DNA from: Paenibacillus sp. BIC5C1
Lineage (GTDB): Bacteria > Bacillota > Bacilli > Paenibacillales > Paenibacillaceae
Assembly (NCBI RefSeq): GCF_032399705.1
Contig: NZ_CP135922.1
Location: 3,100,001-3,164,000 of the forward strand
DNA: 64,000 bases
Direction of reading: 5' to 3'
The position numbers were made by a program, and so were the translations under genes. The stretch's first letter is position 1. Each line of letters begins with the position of its first letter. Shown here one piece after another: positions 17,685 through 25,995 of this stretch. Under the pieces are notes generated by a model. It had not been told where the DNA came from. It worked only from the letters and a program-made list of their open reading frames with translations, and made no database searches.

Positions 17685-19246
17685 AAAAAAGACAATGGAC
17701 TGGCATGTGGATCACATTATTGGCTGTAGTACTGGTGCTGAGCGCTTGCGGTGGCAAGACCACTGGCACGGATAGCAATTCAGCATCAAGTGAATCTGGC
17801 AGTAGTTCTTCTGCCAGCACTACGCTTACCATCGCAGCTGCTACGGATATTGAGAGCTTTGACCCGCACAACAACAATAATACATCCAGTGAAGCGGTGC
17901 TGGTCAACGTATTTGATTATCTAATCAAAAATGATAGTGAACAGAAGAAGGTTCCAGGTCTCGCAACTACATGGGAGCAAGTGAATGACACCACATGGCG
18001 CTTCAAGCTGCGTGAAGGAGTGACCTTCCATAACGGTGATCCATTCACCTCAGCAGATGTGAAGTATACACTGGAGCGCGTAGCCAAAGACAGCACTCTG
18101 AAACAAAACAGCTACTTCAAAAACATTGTAGAAGTGAAAGTGGTCGATGAATATACGGTAGATATTATTACCGACGGACCAGATCCGTTGCTGCTTAATC
18201 GTCTGTCCAAGATGGGGGCTGGCATTCTGCCTGCCAAATATATTAAGGATAATGGGTTTGATAAATTCCTGAAACAACCTGTTGGCACAGGTCCATATAA
18301 GTTTAGTAAATGGACAAAAGATGATCGCGTCGAACTTGTGAAAAATGAAAATTACTTCGATGGTGAACCGAAATGGAATGAGGTTGTATTCCGTGTCATC
18401 CCCGAAGCTTCCACACGTGTATCTGAACTGCTGGCAGGTGGTGTTGATATCGCAGCTTCCATTCCGTCGACAGATATTGCCCGCATTGAAGGAGAAGCAG
18501 ACAAGAAGATTGTCAAAGCGCCGATTCAGCGTGTACTTCAGTTGATTTTCCGCCAAACAGAGGGCAGTGTCACAGCTGATCCGAAGGTTCGGGAGGCTAT
18601 TGATCTGGCAATCGACAAGCAGGGCATTGTAGACAGCATTGCCGGAGGTGCAGGTATTGTGACTCGCACATCCGTAACACCTGGTAACTTTGGGGCAGAT
18701 CCTTCGTTGTACCAAACATCACTTTATGATCAAGAGAAGGCGAAGCAGCTGTTACAGGAAGCAGGTTATGCAGAAGGTGAAGCGGAGATGACCATCTCGG
18801 TATCCTCACAGTACAAAGAGCCTGCCGAAGTTGTGGCAGCGATGCTGGAGCAAGTGGGCTTCAAAATTAATCTGGACGTGCTTGAACCAAGTGCTTTCAG
18901 TGAACGTTACAGTTCCAAATCATTCAAGGAAATCTTCATGATTGGAATTGGTAATTCCCTCTTTGATGCTTCAAATAACTACAATCGGTACATGTTGGAC
19001 GAGGCCAAAGGAGAGTCGGATTATAACAATCCGGAAGTGGAGAAATTGCTTCAGTCCGCACTGGTTAACATGGACCCGGCATCCAGGGAGAAAGAGTACC
19101 AGCAAGTACAGCAAATTCTTGCTGAAGATCGCCCAGCTGTGTATTTGTACCAGATGGAAGGGGTATATGGTACCGATAGCCGTGTGAACTTCGAGCCGCG
19201 CAGCGATGAAATGTTCTATGCTGACGAGATTACACCTGCACAGTAA
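17681..19246 (+). CDS. Peptide-type ABC transporter substrate-binding lipoprotein (family 5)
   Basis: 521 residues. A lipoprotein signal is present: basic MKKRQ, hydrophobic core and lipobox LSAC (Cys at about residue 23), followed by a Gly/Ser-rich linker. The mature domain has family-5 hallmarks: IESFDPHNNNN near the start, LREGVTFHNGDPFTSADVKYTLER and GTGPYKFSKWTKDDRVELVKNENYF. This dipeptide/oligopeptide-binding type captures peptides outside the membrane. It overlaps the M20 stop by 4 bases. A terminator-like hairpin follows, so it may be made in excess over the permeases. Confidence 0.92.
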   Translation: MKKRQWTGMWITLLAVVLVLSACGGKTTGTDSNSASSESGSSSSASTTLTIAAATDIESFDPHNNNNTSSEAVLVNVFDYLIKNDSEQKKVPGLATTWEQVNDTTWRFKLREGVTFHNGDPFTSADVKYTLERVAKDSTLKQNSYFKNIVEVKVVDEYTVDIITDGPDPLLLNRLSKMGAGILPAKYIKDNGFDKFLKQPVGTGPYKFSKWTKDDRVELVKNENYFDGEPKWNEVVFRVIPEASTRVSELLAGGVDIAASIPSTDIARIEGEADKKIVKAPIQRVLQLIFRQTEGSVTADPKVREAIDLAIDKQGIVDSIAGGAGIVTRTSVTPGNFGADPSLYQTSLYDQEKAKQLLQEAGYAEGEAEMTISVSSQYKEPAEVVAAMLEQVGFKINLDVLEPSAFSERYSSKSFKEIFMIGIGNSLFDASNNYNRYMLDEAKGESDYNNPEVEKLLQSALVNMDPASREKEYQQVQQILAEDRPAVYLYQMEGVYGTDSRVNFEPRSDEMFYADEITPAQ

Positions 19247-19284
19247 CATCAGACAGAACAACCTGTTATGACAAGGATAAGCCG

Positions 19285-19326
19285 AGAACGGCAGGGACTG
19301 TACCACGTTCCTGTCGTTCTTTTTTA
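19285..19326 (+). terminator. Intra-operon terminator/attenuator between binding protein and permeases
   Basis: AGAACGGCAGG pairs with CCTGTCGTTCT (one G-T pair) and is followed by TTTTTT at 19321. It is a full rho-independent signal located inside an operon. Partial read-through would give the high binding-protein to permease ratio common for such transporters. Confidence 0.75.
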
Positions 19327-19345
19327 GAAGGAGGTGGACAGAGAA

Positions 19346-20263
19346 ATGGGCAAATATGTACTTAAGTCACTACTGCAGGTTATTCCGGTCCTGTTCATTG
19401 TTTCACTAATCGTATTTATATTAGTCCGCGTCACGGGTGACCCGGTTGCTCTGATGCTGCCCGAAACAGCAACTGCTGAAGACCGCGCTGTATTAACGCA
19501 GGCACTCGGATTGGACCAGCCGTTATACACACAGTATATGAAGTTCCTTGGCAGCGCTTTGCAGGGAGACTTTGGTCAATCCTTCCGTTATGGAGAACCT
19601 GCTTTACAGCTTGTACTGGAACGATTACCGGCCAGCTTTGAACTGGCTGTTGCAGCGATGTTTTTTGCCATTGTTATGGCTGTACCGCTTGGAGTTGCCT
19701 CAGCAGTCAAACGTAATACGTTTACCGATCTGATCATCTCCGGGATATCGGTCATTGGTAAAGCTATGCCGAACTTTTGGATGGGCATCATGCTCATTTT
19801 GTTATTTTCCGTGATGTGGGGAGTTTTGCCTGTATCTGGCCGCGGCGGAGTATCACATCTGATATTGCCTGCCTTTACATTAGGGGTCGGGCTTGCTGCT
19901 CAGATGACTCGTCTGATTCGCTCTAGCATGCTGGAAATTCTGAGTCAGGATTACATCCGTACAGCACGAAGCAAGGGGCTTGGAAGGATGGTCGTGATTG
20001 GCAAACATGCGTTTCGTAACGGATTGATTCCGGTCGTAACGATTATGAGTTTGCAGTTTACAAGCTTGATTGGTGGGACATTGATTACGGAGACGGTATT
20101 CTCCTGGCCCGGGCTGGGTCAGTTGCTGGTTGTTGCAGTCAACACCCATGACATGGCGATTGTACAGGCAGCTGTTTTTGTTATTGCGTTTATCGTGGTT
20201 GTAACGAATATTCTGACGGACGTGGCCTACCGACTGCTTGATCCACGCATTAAATACGATTAG
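19346..20263 (+). CDS. Peptide ABC transporter permease, DppB type
   Basis: 305 residues from ATG 19346, with AAGGAGGTG upstream. Six membrane segments are visible, starting at VIPVLFIVSLIVFILV. The DppB N-terminal pattern RVTGDPVALMLPE...LGLDQPLYTQYMKFL is present. The EAA loop that contacts the ATPase reads DYIRTARSKGLGRMVVIGKHAFRNGLIPVVT. The gene lies downstream of the attenuator and 15 bases before the partner permease. Confidence 0.9.
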   Translation: MGKYVLKSLLQVIPVLFIVSLIVFILVRVTGDPVALMLPETATAEDRAVLTQALGLDQPLYTQYMKFLGSALQGDFGQSFRYGEPALQLVLERLPASFELAVAAMFFAIVMAVPLGVASAVKRNTFTDLIISGISVIGKAMPNFWMGIMLILLFSVMWGVLPVSGRGGVSHLILPAFTLGVGLAAQMTRLIRSSMLEILSQDYIRTARSKGLGRMVVIGKHAFRNGLIPVVTIMSLQFTSLIGGTLITETVFSWPGLGQLLVVAVNTHDMAIVQAAVFVIAFIVVVTNILTDVAYRLLDPRIKYD

Positions 20264-20278
20264 AAGGAGGTGCAATCG

Positions 20279-21205
20279 ATGACAGGCAGCAATGAAATGC
20301 CAATGCCGGGTGCACAGGAACATGAGAATGTACGTACACCAACAGGACTTCGCTATATCTGGAAACAACTGATCGTCAGCAAGACCGGAATATTTGGTGC
20401 TGTGCTCGTTTTGTTGGTTGTGTTAATCGCCATATGGGCACCTCTGTTAACGAGTCATGACCCTGGTGCAGTGAATCCCATCAATCGTCTTAAACCGCCA
20501 GCTTGGCTTAATGGGGGAACGGCTGAATACTGGCTGGGTACGGATAATCTGGGCAGGGACATGTGGAGCCGAATCGTATATGGTGCGCGTGTTTCATTAA
20601 TCGTAGGAATGGGAGCAGTCATCGTGTCCGGAATCATCGGTGCCATTCTTGGTCTCTTGTCCGGATTTTACGGAAAATGGCTGGATGCAGTTATTATGCG
20701 CGTGGGTGATGCATTCATGGCCATCCCTACCATTCTGTTTATGCTCGTTGTGATGGCTATTGTGGGGCCTGGGATTACGACACTGATATTGGTTATCGGT
20801 GTGACGAACTGGGTTCCTTTCACCCGTGTGGTCCGCAGTGAAGTGTTAAGTATCAAGGAACGGGACTTTGTTCACGCTGCAAGATCGATCGGTGCCAAGA
20901 ATGGGAGATTGATTCTAAAACACATTCTGCCGAATATCTTATCTTCCTTTATCGTGATCTGCGGTATGAATGTTGGGACCACGATCATAATGGAAGCTTC
21001 GCTCAGTTTCCTGGGCCTGGGCATTAAGCCACCTGACATTTCCTGGGGAGGTATGCTCAGTGATGGAAGACAATATGTAGCAACAAGCTGGTGGGTGGCA
21101 ACTTTCCCTGGATTGGCAATTACCCTGACGGTTCTAGGTGTCATTTTCCTGGGAGATTGGCTGCGCGATGTACTTGATCCACGTACGGATACAAACAAGA
21201 AATAA
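20279..21205 (+). CDS. Peptide ABC transporter permease, DppC type
   Basis: 308 residues from ATG 20279, with GGAGG 8 bases upstream; the GTG at 20270 is inside the ribosome site. An N-terminal cytosolic stretch precedes the first helix (TGIFGAVLVLLVVLIAIWAPLL). The DppC signature GTDNLGRDMWSRIVYGARVSL and the EAA loop DFVHAARSIGAKNGRLILKHILPN follow. It pairs with the DppB-type protein to form the channel. No ATPase gene (DppD/DppF) follows; the operon goes on to a peptidase, so energy-coupling subunits must come from another locus. Confidence 0.9.
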   Translation: MTGSNEMPMPGAQEHENVRTPTGLRYIWKQLIVSKTGIFGAVLVLLVVLIAIWAPLLTSHDPGAVNPINRLKPPAWLNGGTAEYWLGTDNLGRDMWSRIVYGARVSLIVGMGAVIVSGIIGAILGLLSGFYGKWLDAVIMRVGDAFMAIPTILFMLVVMAIVGPGITTLILVIGVTNWVPFTRVVRSEVLSIKERDFVHAARSIGAKNGRLILKHILPNILSSFIVICGMNVGTTIIMEASLSFLGLGIKPPDISWGGMLSDGRQYVATSWWVATFPGLAITLTVLGVIFLGDWLRDVLDPRTDTNKK

Positions 21206-21225
21206 GAAGAACGGAGAGGAGAGCC

Positions 21226-23265
21226 ATGGACATGAATAAAAGACCGATCTTGCCAGAGGACTTATATCATTACCGCTGGATTAGCCAGCCTGTAATCAAT
21301 CAGGATGGTCAGGTGGCGTATGTTGAACAGACGATTGATCAGCAGAAAAATGAATATATTACGCAAATTCGTGGCGTTTCACTTGATGGCAGTAGGGACA
21401 AGCCGCTTACTGACGGAGTAAAGGATTCATCTCCTTCCTGGTCACCAGATGGAACACAGCTCGCTTTTTTACGATTGGAAAGTGGGGGTAAAGGGTTGTG
21501 GACCCTTGTCTCAGGTGATACAAAGGCTATAAATCTCATCTCGCCTGAGCGCAAGCTTTTACAATTTGTCTGGTCTCCGGATGGGCAATATATTGCATTT
21601 ACAAGTAAAGTTGTGGAAGGCAAAGAAGAAGCGATGGTAGACAAAGAATCAAAGACAGAAGAACCACCTAGGGTAATTCCCCTGCGCGGCAAGGTGTTTG
21701 AACGTACGACACCCAAGGCGGAAGGCTCCGGCTGGTGGGATGGTCTGAATAGCCATCTGTTTGTATATGAGATTGGAAGTGGAAACATCACACAGGTCAC
21801 AACCGGATCATGGAATGTTACTGCTCCGGTCTGGTCGCCAGACGGTCAGGCTATTTCCTTCATTTCCAAGCAGGTACAGGATGAGGGGGCGGATGCGGAT
21901 CTGTTGTACTTTGCAGATGTACATACCGTGAAGCTGGCAAGCGGCGAGCAGTATAGAGTAACGAATTCCAGTCTTCAGGTGAGCCAGTTCGCCTATTCAC
22001 CCGACGGAGAGCAGCTGGTTCTGATCGCCAGCGACCGAGAGTATGGCAGTGGAAGTCACAATAGACTATATGAAGTGCCGAGTAGTGGAGGTATTCCAAA
22101 GCAGCTGGCACCTGATGTCGATATGCAGTTGGGGAACGCAGCACTTGGGGACATGAAATCGGCAAGTCCATCCCCGTCGCCACTGATGGATGACCATCAT
22201 GCGCAACTTACGGCATATATATTGGGTACCCGGGGTGGAAATGTGGACGTGTATCAATTCACCGAGGATGGGCATTGTCAATCCGTTACGGGAAGCGGGG
22301 AGAAGGATGTATATCAATATACCCTGTCACCTGATGGTAAGACGCTGGTCATTGGTACATTGACTGAGGATCACCCTGGAGAACTGTACCGTGTGGATAT
22401 TAACAGTGGTGTTATGTTCAGACTCACCCGGCGCAACGATGAATTTTTGGCAGGTTTGGAAGTCAATGTACCTGAACGTGTCGAGTTTACTTCGTCAGAC
22501 GGATGGCCTATCCAGGGTTGGTTAGTGAAGCCGGCTCTGCAGAAATCGGATACGAAAGTGCCGATGATCTTACAGATTCACGGTGGACCGCATGCCATGT
22601 ATACAGGCATCTTCAGCCACGAAATGCAGACACTTGCTGCACAGGGGTATGCCGTCCTATGGGTGAATCCCCGAGGAAGTATGGGGTACGGGCAGGAATT
22701 CGCCAGAGCTTGCCGCGGAGATTTTGCCGGGGGAGACTGTCGAGATCTGCTTGAGGCGGTGGACTATGCACTGGCAACATATGATTTTCTGGATGAAACA
22801 CGTCTTGGTATAGGTGGGGGCAGTTACGGAGGTGTCATGACCAACTGGATCGTTGCTCATACCCATCGGTTTAAGGCGGCAGTAACGCAGCGCTGTATAT
22901 CCAATTGGTTGTCCTTATATGGAACAAGTGATATTGGAATCTCTTATGTGGAGGGCGTAATAGGCGGCAATCCGGCAGAACATCCAGATATGTTATGGTC
23001 TCGTTCTCCCCTTGCTCATGCGCACAAGATTGAAACACCACTTCTGATTATGCATGGAGAGCAAGATTATCGTACACCGATCGGACAAGCGGAGGAGTTA
23101 TATACGACGTTAAAACGATTTGGAAAAACGACTAAACTGATTCGATATCCAGGCTCCAATCATACTTTGCTCAAAAGCGGAAAACCCTCGCTGCGCGTGG
23201 ATAGCTTTGAACAGGTAAATGCCTGGTTTAATCAATACCTCAGAGATGGAGAGGGTGGAGTATGA
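21226..23265 (+). CDS. S9-family serine peptidase (acylaminoacyl-peptidase-like)
   Basis: 679 residues. The N-terminal half is a beta-propeller with repeated WSPDG blades (PSWSPDGTQLAFL, VWSPDGQYIAFTS, VWSPDGQAISFIS, AYSPDGEQLVLIA), which limits access to small peptides. The C-terminal alpha/beta hydrolase domain carries Ser533 (GGSYGG), Asp614 (HGEQDYRTP) and His646 (GSNHTLL), a complete triad. There is no signal peptide, so it is cytosolic and would cleave imported oligopeptides or N-blocked peptides. Its partners are the M20 enzyme and the importer of the same operon. The ribosome site GGAGAGGAG precedes ATG 21226; ATG 21232 is an alternative. Confidence 0.9.
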   Translation: MDMNKRPILPEDLYHYRWISQPVINQDGQVAYVEQTIDQQKNEYITQIRGVSLDGSRDKPLTDGVKDSSPSWSPDGTQLAFLRLESGGKGLWTLVSGDTKAINLISPERKLLQFVWSPDGQYIAFTSKVVEGKEEAMVDKESKTEEPPRVIPLRGKVFERTTPKAEGSGWWDGLNSHLFVYEIGSGNITQVTTGSWNVTAPVWSPDGQAISFISKQVQDEGADADLLYFADVHTVKLASGEQYRVTNSSLQVSQFAYSPDGEQLVLIASDREYGSGSHNRLYEVPSSGGIPKQLAPDVDMQLGNAALGDMKSASPSPSPLMDDHHAQLTAYILGTRGGNVDVYQFTEDGHCQSVTGSGEKDVYQYTLSPDGKTLVIGTLTEDHPGELYRVDINSGVMFRLTRRNDEFLAGLEVNVPERVEFTSSDGWPIQGWLVKPALQKSDTKVPMILQIHGGPHAMYTGIFSHEMQTLAAQGYAVLWVNPRGSMGYGQEFARACRGDFAGGDCRDLLEAVDYALATYDFLDETRLGIGGGSYGGVMTNWIVAHTHRFKAAVTQRCISNWLSLYGTSDIGISYVEGVIGGNPAEHPDMLWSRSPLAHAHKIETPLLIMHGEQDYRTPIGQAEELYTTLKRFGKTTKLIRYPGSNHTLLKSGKPSLRVDSFEQVNAWFNQYLRDGEGGV

Positions 23266-23738
23266 GCCGTGTTCAACTATCCATTCCTGTAGCTCTGTTC
23301 GTGGAAAATGTGCTGACGAGCGGTGAACCGGGCGAATTAATCATTGATTATTTGCAGAGAAAAGACTTCTCTTCGTTGTTATCCAAGATTAAGGAACCAA
23401 CGATGGATATGAAGGAGAGACTGGACACAGCAGCTGAAGTTGGAGACAACTGGGAAGAGGCCATACGAAGCAGAGTCTATGAATTCAAATTTTTGCATAT
23501 TAACGCCCTGAAAAGACTGCTCTATTTCCGGTTTGATCTCAAGGTAGAACAGGATTATATCCAGAATGAACTGTCACTGAAACATATTCACCTGACCTTA
23601 CAAGAGATCGAGTTGCTGCAATTGTTGGTTGGCAGACAGTGGATTGTGCAAGAAGAAAAACAAAACCAAGACGAGCATAGAGACAAGGGGGGAGATGTAT
23701 CGTTTCGCATCCCTGTTCATATCCGATTGAAGTACTAG
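23262..23738 (+). CDS. Conserved-looking protein of unknown function at the end of the peptide operon
   Basis: 158 residues, overlapping the S9 stop by 4 bases (ATGA), so it is translationally coupled. No domain is recognised. The sequence is soluble, mostly helical by composition, with acidic middle segments and a polar tail (EEKQNQDEHRDKGGD) before a short beta-like end. It has no membrane segment, Cys cluster or nucleotide motif. The position implies a role tied to the peptidase or its regulation, but this is only context. Confidence 0.75.
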   Translation: MSRVQLSIPVALFVENVLTSGEPGELIIDYLQRKDFSSLLSKIKEPTMDMKERLDTAAEVGDNWEEAIRSRVYEFKFLHINALKRLLYFRFDLKVEQDYIQNELSLKHIHLTLQEIELLQLLVGRQWIVQEEKQNQDEHRDKGGDVSFRIPVHIRLKY

Positions 23739-23758
23739 CTAAACACATTTATGGAGCC

Positions 23759-23788
23759 AAAAAGCCGCGTTTTTCGCGGTTTTTTTTA
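23759..23788 (+). terminator. Rho-independent terminator ending the peptide operon
   Basis: CCGCG (23765-23769) pairs with CGCGG (23775-23779), with flanking A and T runs, ending in eight Ts. Confidence 0.9.
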
Positions 23789-23927
23789 TTAGAAGTAGCT
23801 ACGTTTTTTAGAAAAAAGTAACTTGACTTTTGCAGACGTTTAAGCAGGTACTTGACAGCCGTATGGTATATTATAAAAAGCTCTTTAATGGTGAACACAT
23901 GATAATCTACAAGATGAGGTGTACGTG

Positions 23928-24533
23928 ATGTATCAATATAAGGATCAGGAGTATGAAGGTGTGCATTTTGAAGGACGTGACTTGCGTTATGGAGAACTAA
24001 TCAGCTGTGTTTTCAAACAGTGTACCTTTATGAACGCTTCGATGGAAGAAATCGAGACAAGCAACTGCCGTTTTATCGAGTGTGACTTTAAAGGTGCTTC
24101 CATGAATGGCTCCATCCATAGAGAATCGGCGTTTGAAAACTGTTTATTTGGCGGTGCTAATCTTTTTGCTTCCAAATTCACTTCCTGCAAGATGACTGGA
24201 TCGGACTTTTCAGGTGCACAAATGGATGGTATTACTCTAAGTCAGGGTGATTGGTCTTATACGAATCTGAGACATACCCGATTGGGCAAACAGGATTTGC
24301 GAGGAATTCGTTTCTTTGAAGCTGACTTTACGGATACGGATTTTACGAAAGCAGATCTGAGAGACTGTGATCTCACAAGAGTAGTTTTAAGCAGAGCCAA
24401 GCTGCAAGGGGCCGACCTTAGAGGCGCTAACCTGGAAGGAATCGATCTGAAATCATTGGATATTAAAGGTGTGCGTTTGGATCGCGAACAAGCGGTTCTA
24501 TTTGTACGCTCTTATGGTGCGAAAGTAGATTAA
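23928..24533 (+). CDS. Pentapeptide-repeat protein (Qnr/McbG-like size)
   Basis: 201 residues from ATG 23928 (TGAGGTG upstream). Nearly the whole protein consists of A(D/N)LXX-type five-residue units, e.g. CRFIECDFKGASMNGS, CKMTGSDFSGAQMDG, ADFTDTDFTKADLRDCDL and AKLQGADLRGANLEG, so it should fold as a right-handed square beta-helix. Two blocks are separated by a short irregular stretch (LSQGDWSYTNLRHTRLGKQ), as in Qnr proteins, which mimic DNA and protect gyrase from quinolones. The length is slightly under Qnr (about 215). Gyrase protection is possible but not shown; many such proteins have unknown roles. It is monocistronic. Confidence 0.85.
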   Translation: MYQYKDQEYEGVHFEGRDLRYGELISCVFKQCTFMNASMEEIETSNCRFIECDFKGASMNGSIHRESAFENCLFGGANLFASKFTSCKMTGSDFSGAQMDGITLSQGDWSYTNLRHTRLGKQDLRGIRFFEADFTDTDFTKADLRDCDLTRVVLSRAKLQGADLRGANLEGIDLKSLDIKGVRLDREQAVLFVRSYGAKVD

Positions 24534-24549
24534 GCTGAACCAGAAATAA

Positions 24550-24576
24550 GAAACCGCCTATAAGGCGGTTTTTTTG
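24550..24576 (+). terminator. Rho-independent terminator after the pentapeptide-repeat gene
   Basis: AAACCGCC and GGCGGTTT form the stem with a 4-5 base loop and a T run. The T run merges with the left arm of the next inverted repeat. Confidence 0.9.
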
Positions 24577-24604
24577 ATATGGAAGTATTCCTATTCCATA
24601 TCAA
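24574..24604. repeat. 11-bp perfect inverted repeat upstream of the small membrane protein gene
   Basis: TTGATATGGAA (24574-24584) is repeated inverted as TTCCATATCAA (24594-24604) with a 9-base spacer. It could be an operator or a second hairpin; there is no T run after it. Confidence 0.5.
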
Positions 24605-24672
24605 GCAATTTGCAGGAATAAGAGATATAAACTAGAAATTATAAATAAGTTTCAAATAAAAGGAGGCCGTTT

Positions 24673-25056
24673 ATGTCGCCTACATTAATTACTATTGTTG
24701 CTGTTATTGGCTTTGGGCTTATAACAGGCACAATCACTATGATTATGGTATTTAAACTGCTCCGTAACAATAAACAGAGACATCACCTTCGAAAGAGTGT
24801 TTTAAGGGATGGAATTCCCGCAGAGGCGATAATTCATGACATTACACAAACTTCATCCAGTATGGATGGAAGGCCGGGAGTTCGATTGGATTTGACCGTA
24901 ACTCAAGTTGACGGCCGTACCTTTCCCACGATTGTAGAAACATATATCCCGGTTACACATATTCCCCAATTCCAGAAAGGAAGTGTCATTCACGTAAGAT
25001 ACATAGCAAACGGAAATGAACGAAAGGTTGAAGTGGAGGATGCTTACATCCCGTAA
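24673..25056 (+). CDS. Small membrane-anchored protein, unknown function
   Basis: 127 residues, ATG 24673 with AAAAGGAGG upstream. One N-terminal membrane helix (LITIVAVIGFGLITGTITMIMV, residues 4-25) is followed by a basic stop-transfer (KLLRNNKQRHHLRKS). A cytosolic beta-rich domain of about 80 residues comes next (DGIPAEAIIHDITQTSS, RPGVRLDLTVTQVDGRTFPTIVETYIPV, GSVIHVRYIANGNERKVEV). The pattern recalls DUF3592-like or oligonucleotide-binding-fold membrane proteins, but I do not recognise a family. It ends directly before the GNAT gene's leader. Confidence 0.75.
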   Translation: MSPTLITIVAVIGFGLITGTITMIMVFKLLRNNKQRHHLRKSVLRDGIPAEAIIHDITQTSSSMDGRPGVRLDLTVTQVDGRTFPTIVETYIPVTHIPQFQKGSVIHVRYIANGNERKVEVEDAYIP

Positions 25057-25128
25057 TTGAACTTGAATTTGAAAAACTTAGCTGAGACAAATAAAACAGA
25101 AATCGATTTAATCCAGGGGGGGTATTTT

Positions 25129-25665
25129 TTGGAATTCATTAAAACCTATGATATGGATTTGAACGAAGAATGGTCAACGAATCTTCAGGAATTGCTTATT
25201 GCCAGTTTCCCAGAGGTTTATCCGAAAGACCGATTGTTTTTCCAGCAAATTCCACATTGCAGAATATTAGCATTCACTTCGGATAATCAACTGATTGGGC
25301 ATGTAGGATTAGATTACAGAATGATGAATTTGAATGGAAAAGCAATAAGAGTCCTGGGTATCATTGATCTGTGTGTTTCCACTGCACATCGCTCTCAAGG
25401 GATCGGTTCCTTGCTGCTAGCGGAAGTGGAGAAGCTGTCCAAAGGGCATATTGATTTTGTGCTATTATTTGCTGATCATGAAGGCTTATATAGTAAAAAT
25501 GGATACAAAACGGTTAACAACACTTGTAAGTGGTTGAAAATTGAGCATGAAACCTTAACAACAATTGGAGTTGGAATTCAGAAGGTTGAGGGGTTAATGG
25601 TTAGAGAAGTCGGAGCCATGCCATGGAGTGAAGGAGAACTCGATTTTTTAGGTTATCTGTACTGA
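25129..25665 (+). CDS. GNAT-family N-acetyltransferase
   Basis: I take TTG 25129, which has AGGGGGG six bases upstream; the frame is open back to 25057 but without a ribosome site there. 178 residues. The acetyl-CoA site is evident: DLCVSTAHRSQGIGSLLLAEVEKL contains the motif A R/Q-x-x-G-x-G/A (RSQGIG). The conserved beta-alpha ending LYSKNGYKTVNN is also present. The N-terminal PEVYPKDRLFFQQIPHCRILAF resembles acetyltransferases related to AAC(2')/NodA-like groups. The substrate is unknown. It starts 73 bases after the small membrane protein and ends before a terminator. Confidence 0.82.
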   Translation: MEFIKTYDMDLNEEWSTNLQELLIASFPEVYPKDRLFFQQIPHCRILAFTSDNQLIGHVGLDYRMMNLNGKAIRVLGIIDLCVSTAHRSQGIGSLLLAEVEKLSKGHIDFVLLFADHEGLYSKNGYKTVNNTCKWLKIEHETLTTIGVGIQKVEGLMVREVGAMPWSEGELDFLGYLY

Positions 25666-25726
25666 GTACAAAGAGCATTCACCCAAAAAGAATGAGAAAT
25701 ACTTGAGCCCATAAAAAAGGTGATCG

Positions 25727-25751
25727 AGCCACGAAATTTCGTGGTTTTTTT
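25727..25751 (+). terminator. Rho-independent terminator after the GNAT gene
   Basis: AGCCACGAAATTTCGTGG folds into a tight hairpin and is followed by seven Ts. Confidence 0.9.
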
Positions 25752-25786
25752 GTGTTTTAGGAGGATTTGTTCATAAAATTAATTTG

Positions 25787-25964
25787 TTGATAAATCTCAA
25801 ATTGATAAATTTTATTTATCGAAGTGAAATTGAATTTCATTCATGAAAGTTTCATGGGTTCGTTTACATGCCATAGAAAATATTTTATAATTGTCATCGG
25901 AAGAACTGTAACTAACTAAAAGTTACTTGGTGTTAAAAGTAAATTAAAAAGACGTTAAAACGTC
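25787..25964 (+). promoter_or_regulatory. Regulatory region and promoter of the malic enzyme gene
   Basis: The promoter TTTACA (25863-25868) and TATAAT (25886-25891) has a 17-base spacer. Upstream are a direct repeat TTGATAAAT (25787-25795, 25802-25810), the dyad GATAAAT-TTT-ATTTATC (25804-25820), the dyad GAAATT-G-AATTTC (25826-25838) and the dyad ATGAAA-G-TTTCAT (25843-25855). In the leader, GACGTT-AA-AACGTC (25951-25964) is another perfect dyad. A dicarboxylate-responsive regulator is plausible, since malic enzyme genes in Bacillus respond to malate. Confidence 0.5.
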
Positions 25965-25995
25965 AAGAGACATCATGAAAGAAGGCAATCAGTAA

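Noticed and set aside
18050..18715. Minus-strand frame of 221 codons over the peptide-binding protein gene
   Set aside because: Antisense to an obvious lipoprotein gene; Cys-rich, domain-free translation typical of a shadow frame.
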